A stretch of 64,000 nucleotides of DNA from Mimachlamys varia (Eukaryota; Mollusca; Bivalvia; Pectinida; Pectinidae). The notes beneath the pieces were generated by a model that searched no databases, was not told the DNA's origin, and was given only the letters and a program-made list of their open reading frames with translations. Both the position numbers and the translations under genes were made by a program. Shown here piece after piece: positions 55,975 through 64,000 of the stretch. Each line of letters starts with the position of its first letter. Position 1 is the first letter of the stretch. The DNA is taken from the NCBI GenBank assembly GCA_947623455.1, contig OX392542.1:10113625-10177624 (forward strand). Direction: 5' to 3'.

Positions 55975-56992
55975 TTATCATTACTATACAAACTGTATAC
56001 ATGTACAGTGGTGATATCATTACTATACAAACTGTATACGTGTACAGTGGTGATATCTTTACTATACAAACTGTATACGTGTACAGTGGTGTTATCATTA
56101 CTATATAAACTGTATACGTGTACAGTGGTGATATCATTACTATACAAACTGTATACGTGTACAGTGGTGTTATCATTACTATACAAACTATATACATGTA
56201 CAGTGGTGTTATCATTACTATACAAACTGTATACGTGTACAGTGGTGTTATCATTACTATACAAACTGTATTCATGTACAGTGGTGATATCATTACTATA
56301 CAAACTGTATAAGTGTACAGTGGTGATATCATTACTATACAAACTGTATACTTGTACAGTGGTGTTATCATTACTATACAAACCGTATAAGTGTACAGTG
56401 GTGTTATCATTGCTATACAAACCGTATACGTGTACAGTGGTGTTATCATTACTATACAAACTGTATAAGTGTACAGTGGTGTTATCATTGCTATATAAAC
56501 TGTATAAGTGTACAGTGGTGTTATCATTACTATACAAACTGTATAAGTGTACAGTGGTGATATCATTACTATACAAACTGTATACATGTACAGTGGTGTT
56601 ATCATTACTATACAAACCGTATAAGTGTACAGTGGTGTTATCATTACTATACAAACCGTATACGTTTACAGTGGTGTTATCATTACTATACAAACCGTAT
56701 AAGTGTACAGTGGTGATATCATTACTATACAAACCGTATACGTGTACAGTGGTGATATCATTACTATACAAACTGTATACATGTACAGTGATGATATCAT
56801 TACTATACAAACTGTATACATGTACAGTGGTGTTATCATTACTATACAAACTGTATACGTGTACAGTGGTGATATCATTACTATACAAACTGTATACGTG
56901 TACAGTGGTGATATCATTACTATACAAACTGTATACATGTACAGTGGTGTTATCATTACTATACAAACTCTATACGTGTACAGTGATGATTT
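55975..56992. repeat. 39-bp minisatellite, about 26 units
   Basis: Unit contains TGTACAGTGGTGATATCATT and ACTATACAAACTGTATACG; variation is mostly ATATC/TTATC and ACG/AAG/ACA before TGTACAG. Because 39 is a multiple of three and the unit lacks stops in several frames, long frames are open on both strands; none is a gene. Confidence 0.95.
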
Positions 56993-57584
56993 GATGTTAT
57001 ATTAAGTTCAAACTTTGTTTTATTCACAATTCTTTACAAGTAATACATGATACAAGCATAATAGTGAACAAAATAATGGGAGACAGAAACAAGTGTTATA
57101 CACTTATATAAATCTGTTACCTTCTATCTTAATCAACAATACAACTATAGCGTAGGGATAAGGATGTGAATAGGTATAATTACATTGGATTTGACAAAAG
57201 AGCCAGGGGCAAGTATATGAGGTCAGTGATATCCTTGTGGATGGTCTTTCCCCGGGCGGATGTTATATGTTAATGACATTTCTGAGAGGTCGTTAAGTGA
57301 GGTTTCATTGTACCGATATACAGTGATGTGTCCTAAACATAGGCTAGGTTGTATGTGGGGCAATACTCCGACCTGATAACAGTGTAAACCTGTATTTCAA
57401 TACTTGGGTTTTCTTCAGTTTGATTCGGCTTGTCGCCAGTATTAAGCCTAAACTTGCCTATTTAAATCAAACTAAAACAAAAGCATTAATTTTGCCAAAA
57501 TATGAGTCATTAATATTTAAAGACCCTTTTCAATGGAAAGCGTTCAAATAGTATGGAAAAACAAATCATGGAAACAGGAAACAA

Positions 57585-57885
57585 GAGGCTCAGAGGGGTG
57601 TATTGCTCACATGAATATATATATACAGCTTTATCTATGCAATCGTAGCAAAATAGCTTCAAAAAAGATTCTAGGGACACGGACAAAAATCCCCAAGACC
57701 ACTCATTGTAGCAAATCTGTAGAACACTTTGGTTATATCAGGTGGGGATCTAAACTGTTTCCAAATCGTGACTCAGAAAGTAAATCTCAATATCAAGCTG
57801 CATTCGGATGCCCTGCAATTGCATGTAAATGTTTGGAGTGGGTATATCAATTGTTTTCGAAATTATGACTAATGGATTAAGTATG
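57585..57885 (+). repeat. Possible 'ACAAGAGGC' repeat end
   Basis: 'AACAAGAGGCTCAGAGGGGTG' resembles the inverse of the terminal CCTTGGGCCTCTTGTT of the 6.2-8.9 kb element. A 111-codon frame across it (57533-57868) shows no domain. Confidence 0.35.
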
Positions 57886-57968
57886 CAAGGATGTTGTCAA
57901 AACCCATGGCCATCCTAGAAGCATATGTGCATTCCACTCTTTTTTCTCACACATTGTATACTATAAAA

Positions 57969-58108
57969 GTGGAATTTTTCGCAGTGTGGAAATTTTCGCT
58001 TATAACATAGTTAACACCATTCAAACTCTACAGTGTATAATAGTAATACAGGTACACAGTTCAAAACAGCGAACAGTTTGGAGGCTGGCTAAGCGAAAAA
58101 TTCCACGC
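57969..58108. repeat. Short inverted repeat GTGGAATTTTTCGC
   Basis: GTGGAATTTTTCGC at 57969 and its exact inverse at ~58095 enclose ~110 bp. Possible small inverted-repeat element. Confidence 0.5.
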
Positions 58109-58204
58109 GCAAAAAAAAATGCTAATCCACATCACCTTGGGATACTTCCTTAAAAATATAGCTGATTTTCATCACTTGTTCTAGAGTAGAAGTCACTTAA
58201 AGCA

Positions 58205-58882
58205 AAATAGCTGAAAACAGTTTTTTACCCCGTCCCAACAGTCTGCTGGAAAATCTGCTGGAAAATCTTTCCTCCGAACTCAACAAAGGTATTGTCAACC
58301 AGGAATTCAATCATTCGTACTACATATTCCTCAGTAGATTTCATCCTAGCTTTAAGATAACTCACAACCATGTATTTGTATCGTCTAAAAGAAAGTTGTC
58401 ATAACGAGAGACCGACGACGTTCTTTCAGTCTAGTATGTGGTATGGTAGTGTACAGAGAGGATAAATCAAGTGTTTTGATAGACGAAACATTTTTGAGAA
58501 GGTGGTGCTCAAGATTGATCAGAAGATCTTTTTAGTTTTTCAAAATCCACATCACATTAGTTCCACTCCTTGAGTATACAGTGTAGGACTGAAGCCCAGA
58601 TTTAACGGTACTTAGAATGGTAGTAAGAAGCTTGGATAATGGCTTGGTGGAGCAATGAGAAGAGCCAGCGATAAAACGTTGCTTATACCGACCCTTGTTG
58701 CAGTTTAGTTATCCAATATTGACGAGGTAAGTCAGCGTCTGTAACGGGTGTCTTGAAAGATTGTAATACTGAAGCATAGTTAGAAAGTATTTCATCTTTC
58801 GAAACACCAGTCAATGAGTAATTAGAATTACCTTGGTTATCAAGCAAGTCCAAAGCATGAAGAAAATAGAAGGTTATCAAGA
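58205..58882 (-). mobile_element. Decayed Penelope-like RT fragment
   Basis: Minus strand: a 65-codon open piece (58683-58880) with LDLLDNQGNSNYSLTGVSKD and ADLPRQYWITKLQ, continuing with stops and shifts to the 'TTTCCAGCAGATTTTCCAGC' region at 58230-58260. It corresponds to the finger-palm section of the copy at 21.3 kb. Confidence 0.6.
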
Positions 58883-58889
58883 CCAGAAA

Positions 58890-60320
58890 CCATTGGACGT
58901 TACCATTGCATTACATGATTTGAGTAATAAGAACGCCGGTTTCAGAACAGGCTCAGTACTTGAGCATAATAACGGTTTTGATGAATACGACTGTTAACCT
59001 GCACTATTGGATGGTGGTGAAGAGAGATAACATGTTAGATAAGAGTATAGCAGCCAATTTTACACGGATAAAAGAAAGGATGGTAGCGTTCTCCATTGGC
59101 GTTGCATCAAAGATAAGAAAGAATGCATCATGCATAAAGGGGCCATGCGTGTTGCATCCGTGCAGAAGTGTTTGAAATTGTTTCCAACATATTATGATCT
59201 TCAGATATTACTGTATGTTATCAGTATCTTTGGCATCTATATTTTTGTCAAATGCTTCCCATAATTCTTGTTTACGTACTGTGCAAATGTCTACAGCACG
59301 GTTAACATATATCTGTGTTATTAAATGGTGTAGAGTAGTTTTACCTCGTCAAACAGTCACAGATGGTGAATGATGTTAACGAACATGTAAAAACACACAT
59401 CAGTGTACTATAATATTGTCGTTTGCATATGGAAAACAACCAATAAAGACAAGTGATTGAAACCTCATTTATACTACGTCATGTAGACACAAATATATCA
59501 TAACTTCCCAGAACTATTGTGTACATGGAATGTGATTGGAGTAAATATCAAGGAAGAAAAAGGATTGGTGTAACATAGTTTGATTGTACATAGAATTTAG
59601 GTTGTCTTTTAGCTTCGCGCTAGAGGGAATTTCTCTTCAGCTCAGTGGTAAAGCTTTGCCTAGGAATCTGGAGATCTAGGGATCGATCCCCGGCGGAAGC
59701 AGACTATTCTCTTTCTTGTTATGAAATCATGATTCATAATCAGGTGTGTGTAAGCGTGAACAGAAATTGGTGATATATGATATTATATTTGAAGTGTGGA
59801 AAGAGATGTTTGTTTCACCTATAATTTCGTGGTACAGATGCAGAATACCAATCAAATTACTGAAAGTACTGAAGCGCTAAAACTCTACAGTTCCCCAATT
59901 TAGAAAAGCTATATCAAGATTTGATAGTGGATGATATCATCTGAGTGATGGTAGCATGCGGATGATTTGGATAATTATTTATAATGTTTGACTATTAAAT
60001 GCACCTCAGTAACAATTGTCCAGTGTTTCAGTTAAGTGTTATGCATTGATGTGTCACTGGAATAAAAAACATATTGTCGATAGCCAGGAAAAACGTAAAT
60101 TTAACTTATTTAGAATCAATTTTACAAAATCAATCACACAAACAGCATTAAACCGGCGTTGTTTCTCTCGCTAGTGTCATCCAAATAATATTGTGTGGAT
60201 CCAGCTGCAAGTCATATAACAAAATATCCATATAAAATGCATGTATATAACTCCTTACAAATGTATTGATATCACTTGCCAACCTTGACGCTACTTGACA
60301 ATGCAGTAACCATCACCCAT
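58890..60320. other. Unassigned sequence apart from the tRNA-like element
   Basis: No protein gene recognised. Confidence 0.4.
59628..59701 (+). repeat. tRNA-like sequence (SINE head or tRNA pseudogene)
   Basis: A-box-like CAGCTCAGTGGTAAAGC with a 4-bp D stem, and B-box-like GGATCGATCCCC. No acceptor stem can be formed and the T stem is imperfect, so it is not called a functional tRNA. Confidence 0.55.
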
Positions 60321-60328
60321 CAACATCT

Positions 60329-60366
60329 ACCCCCTCCCCTCCAGCCCCCAACCCCCCAATCCCCCA
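60329..60366 (-). other. Potential G-quadruplex (minus strand)
   Basis: Five C-tracts of 3-6 with loops of 2-5 bases across 38 bp; the minus strand fits the G3+N1-7 rule. Confidence 0.5.
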
Positions 60367-60861
60367 TATAGCAAGATTGCAAACACATTCCAAACATGTG
60401 ATATCCAAAAATAGACTCGCACTAAAAAACAACTGAATTAGTTTAAGTATGACCCTGATATGGTAAGATCACGTCAGTGGTGTACTTGTGGAATAGCCGC
60501 CAGAGGATTTAACAAAATAGATCCATTGTATACTATTTATAACATCGTGTTTCTATAAATATCTCACGTGTCCTTGTGAAATCAATACGATAGTTGTAGT
60601 CTGAACGTAAACAACAGGCTGCTGACCGAAATTTACTCCACACAGCAGACTTTAAATCATGCTCATACAGGAACGTGTATTCCACGGTCAATATAATAAT
60701 ACGTCAGGTATTAGTAGTCTGGTTAACCTAATGTCGGGTTAAGATTTTGTTTATTTCTTGTTTCAAAAGAAGGAATAGGGTAGCAAGCGGTAAAGGCTAA
60801 CGTGGCCTATAAATAAATTATTTAGAGTCTTTAGATTCCGTCGCATTTGTTAATACTTAGT

Positions 60862-61105
60862 GTTTCATTTCAGATTGAGAATGATGACTCGGTTCTCATT
60901 TTGAGGATTTTTGTTGGACGGGATTTACATGACGGATGTCGTCGATGAAGCAGAAGATGCTTACTCTTCCGGAACACCTGGTCTTATTATCTCGTACTTT
61001 TACAAGGGTATTCATATAAATATTTCTTTTTTTTTCAGGTGTTGCCCCTAGTTTTATCGATTTTATGTTCGGATTGTGGTTTTGTTGACACTTCGGCATT
61101 CTCTT
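60862..61105 (+). mobile_element. Penelope-like 3'-region fragment
   Basis: Begins 'GAGAATGATGACTCGGTTCT' and ends 'GTTTTGTTGACACTTCGGCA', including 'CTTACTCTTCCGGAACACCT'. Only the 3' noncoding region is present. Confidence 0.6.
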
Positions 61106-61854
61106 ATGTATTTAGATAACACTCATAATAAAGAATTAACAAGAAAAACAAGTCCTGCTTAGCCTTGTAAATGTTGATATAGAGGATGATTTTTGCGGTC
61201 GTATAGGTTCGTTTTTCAATGGTGACGTGATTGATTACAATCAGCTTTTAAAATGTATAGCGTTCAAATGGAAAATTTTGACAAACACACCCAGAACCAT
61301 GAATAATACATTCCCGTGTTGTGTATTTCAAGTCGAATATTTGTTGTGTAAGATCTCACAAGTGTTTCTCATCAGTTGATACATTACATAAGACGGGAGG
61401 CTTTTTTTTTTTTTTTACAATGGTGTCTTTGGTACAATTTATATACACCATTTCTTTCCTACAGAATTCATCAACAGTGTAATGAAAGATTTCAACACAT
61501 TCTTTGAAGGAATTATGATGTTGTTATTTCTGTAACATCAGCTCGTAATATACATTTGTTCAAGAACAGAATTATAAAATGGTTTCACAAAATAAGTATA
61601 AATTCAATCATCTAAGGTGATTGCTTTTAATGAATAAATTTTACGCGTGTAGATTTTCGTGACGAGATAGTTCAATATAACTTTCGGGCTAAAGGATCTA
61701 ACATATCATTGATATGTAAATAGAGTTATAACCGGCTACAGGTATATCATGTCCAGTATTATATATAGTATTTACAAGCTGTCGCATCTGGTAATGTTGC
61801 AAAAATGTGTGAATTTGTGCAACTAATGGGAAAACTGTTTAGAAGATTACATTG

Positions 61855-62262
61855 CTGGAGCCTCCATATCCACAGTTATCTCATTAGAGTAGTGACATGG
61901 TACATAATGTACAAATTTTCGTAGTACACGATTTGAATTTATGCAAAGCTAGTTTCATTTTACTCCTAAATTCATAAAATAAAGGGGTTTCGCGCACATG
62001 AACTTTCAGCTTCTGCTTTAATTTAGAAATTTTGGATTCCCACCTTTGGTCCCCTAGCATCACTAAGTCCTATAGGAGGACGAAACAGCTCTATGATGAA
62101 GTTTTAAATACGTTTTTCGGCATACTGTATCTGTATGCTGCAGTTTAATTATTTGTTTTTCTGCATACTGTATCTATTACTAAATTTAAAATGTGCAGCA
62201 TGTGTGTGTAACGTTATCTTTAAAAGGTGCAACATATGTTTGTGTTACGTCATCTTTCACTT
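61855..62262 (+). mobile_element. Retrozyme-like repeat, long form with duplicated tail
   Basis: Head CTGGAGCCTCCATATCCACA as in the 12.5 kb copy. The ribozyme (62056-62099) keeps stem II strands, GAAA and stem I, but the CUGANGA core has lost three bases. The 3' tail ('GCATACTGTATCT ... GCAGCATGTG ... CATC') is partly repeated two to three times, another sign of multimeric insertion. Confidence 0.65.
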
Positions 62263-62269
62263 TTAGCAA

Positions 62270-64000
62270 ATAATGAGTCGTTTTAGAGAATAAGCTAGAA
62301 TAGGAGGATTTGCTTTTAGCTACAAGCATTGAGATGTGTTTGAAACTTTTTAAACTATTTTAACAATATCATTATATTATATATATCAATATATTGCTCT
62401 ACCAAAACAATTATTAACTATTTCCCAGTGAAATACAGTGGTAGTAAATATGTTGTGGTATTCAATGTGCTGCTGTATACGTGAAATGAATACTAAATCA
62501 GAAAACAATTAGAAAATCAGTTTTTATCAAAATTTCTATTTATGTCTAATGTATAATTGCAGTGTCTACCAGTAGATTAATTCTCATTGTAAGCGGACAA
62601 GCAAATCATGAACAAATCTTAAAATACATTTAAAAGAATACGAATTTGAGGATTCACCAATATGGGATAATTGCTGCAAGGACGTTTTGGTACTGCAGTA
62701 ACACGCATTGAGGAGGTAACGACCTACTATAGGTACACAATCTATAAAACTGACAATGACCTCTCCTCAAAGGGGTGTAACCGTTGTCATTGACCAGGCA
62801 ATTAAAGTCTCTCATTTAAAGACTCAATGTGAAATCTACATACTTATTATCTAGAAACAAATAAAATCCATCCCCTATTCGAATACAAGACCAATCAGCT
62901 AAAACAGTTTCTAGTAACCTTCACGAGACTTCATTTAATTTTTGTTGACATGACAAAGCTTCTGTTTTAATCAACTCTTTTTCCTATTTGTACGTAAAGA
63001 AGTAATTAGATATATATTATCTCTTTTAATCAATTGTTATCAGAGTTTCCTCGGCAATTCTATCTGAATATTACAACTGGTGACTCGTGGCTGCCATCTT
63101 AATCAAATTGATATACATCTACACTATTATACAAGCAATATTTGTATTGTTGTTGACAAGACAATGTGTAAGAAAAGTGCTGTATTTTTGTTATGTGTCG
63201 GGCACAGTATGTAAAAAATTGTCTGGCCTTATTTTTGTAAACTCTTTCGGGCTTTGTTTTCGACATTAATCTACACATATCTGCTACACAATATAAAAGG
63301 AAGTACATGTATCATTATATGTGATTATCATATTAAACCTAAAATGGTCTATTACTAATAGTAACTCGACTGAACTTGGGTGCATTTGGTTATGGGAACA
63401 AGTGCATGCTAGCCCCCACCAAGAATTCGGTTACCTCTTCTTTTTAAATCTCTCTGCTTGTTAGACAAACAGTCAACTGTGCATACAGAGGTGCACTGCA
63501 TATACATGTAAACAGAAAATGTCAAGGCCGTGATGCAGTCACGTGACTGACCGTAAATGTTAAGCCCTGAAATGTGAGTTTCTACAAATTTTACGCTAAT
63601 GGCGTTGCGAATTGTCACAACATCGTGAATGGCCAATTGTAACTTTGTAAATTAAATGGTTTATATACTGCATATATTACAATTCCTCTTTTTCGCAGTA
63701 AATCAATCCGTAGTAAAATAGTAACCGGACAGTTCATTCATAAATGACGTCATACAAGTTATTGCCACGTGTAGTAGATTCACGTGGTTACAGCTAGTAC
63801 CAGATACGTATAACGACTTGATTTATGGAGAGAAAAGTACTTATTTGACAGTTTTTTTGTAATAAATATGAAAACATAAATAACTTTAACAATACACACT
63901 GCTATATACATATATTGTGTTTATTTTAAGTTCATTTCAAGTGGTCATAAAAATAATACACGTGTTCCTAAACAAATGTTGACTACAGTAAAAAGATACA
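62270..64000. other. Unassigned intergenic sequence
   Basis: AT-rich, no gene, RNA or known repeat recognised up to the window end. Confidence 0.4.

Noticed and set aside
55913..57005. Long frames (up to 347 codons) on both strands
   Set aside because: By-products of the 39-bp minisatellite.
59628..59701. Functional tRNA gene
   Set aside because: A and B box-like sequences are present but no acceptor stem forms; more likely a SINE head or pseudogene.

Overview
This is an AT-rich, intron-rich, repeat-laden animal nuclear segment. Its repeats point to a bivalve mollusc: SINEs with a tRNA-like head and the Meta-type central domain, the large 'ATGGCCGCC' repeat that ends in a GGGCCTCTTG motif, degenerate Penelope-like retroelements, and many short inverted-repeat elements. 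There is no bacterial-style gene organisation. Most open frames are chance, exon read-through, or minisatellite.

Two protein-coding genes can be supported, both on the + strand. (1) 2778-15791: eleven consecutive exons with consistent splice phases encode the C-terminal ~474 residues of an EMAP-like (EML) WD40 protein. The N-terminal part (HELP region, first WD repeats) was not found and must lie upstream of the window. (2) 27063-40321: four coding exons encode a complete 163-residue protein with an N-terminal PDZ domain of the PDLIM/Zasp (ALP-Enigma) type, followed by an acidic linker and a basic tail. Between them lie a 1.5 kb minisatellite (17.08-18.58 kb) and a nest of Penelope-like retroelement copies (20.3-23.4 kb) set in a 22-bp array. 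The first introns of the PDZ gene hold a local cluster of intron-containing tRNA-Leu(CAA) genes (three intact, one truncated, minus strand, 29.35-32.16 kb), a 22-bp purine-rich minisatellite, and several inverted-repeat elements. From 41.4 to 64.0 kb I see no supportable protein gene, only repeat fragments, a ~910-bp segmental duplication, a 39-bp minisatellite and unassigned AT-rich sequence.

The most interesting signal is a dispersed ~150-300 bp repeat family (copies near 3.7, 9.1, 12.7, 20.2, 33.8, 36.5, 36.65, 52.5 and 62.1 kb). Its most conserved segment matches the type I hammerhead self-cleaving ribozyme: CUGANGA core, a 5-bp stem II, GAAA, a short palindromic stem III, UA, and a complementary stem I. 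At 36.5 kb two copies are in direct tandem with ribozymes exactly 150 bp apart, as expected of an animal retrozyme (a small non-autonomous circular-RNA retroelement). Its likely partners for mobilisation, Penelope-like reverse transcriptases, lie in the same window. Most copies carry core-disrupting changes.

A second coherent signal is a family of hAT-like non-autonomous inverted-repeat elements (ends CACAGGG...) at 24.60, 27.85, 28.45 and 41.97 kb, each flanked by a recognisable 8-bp target duplication.
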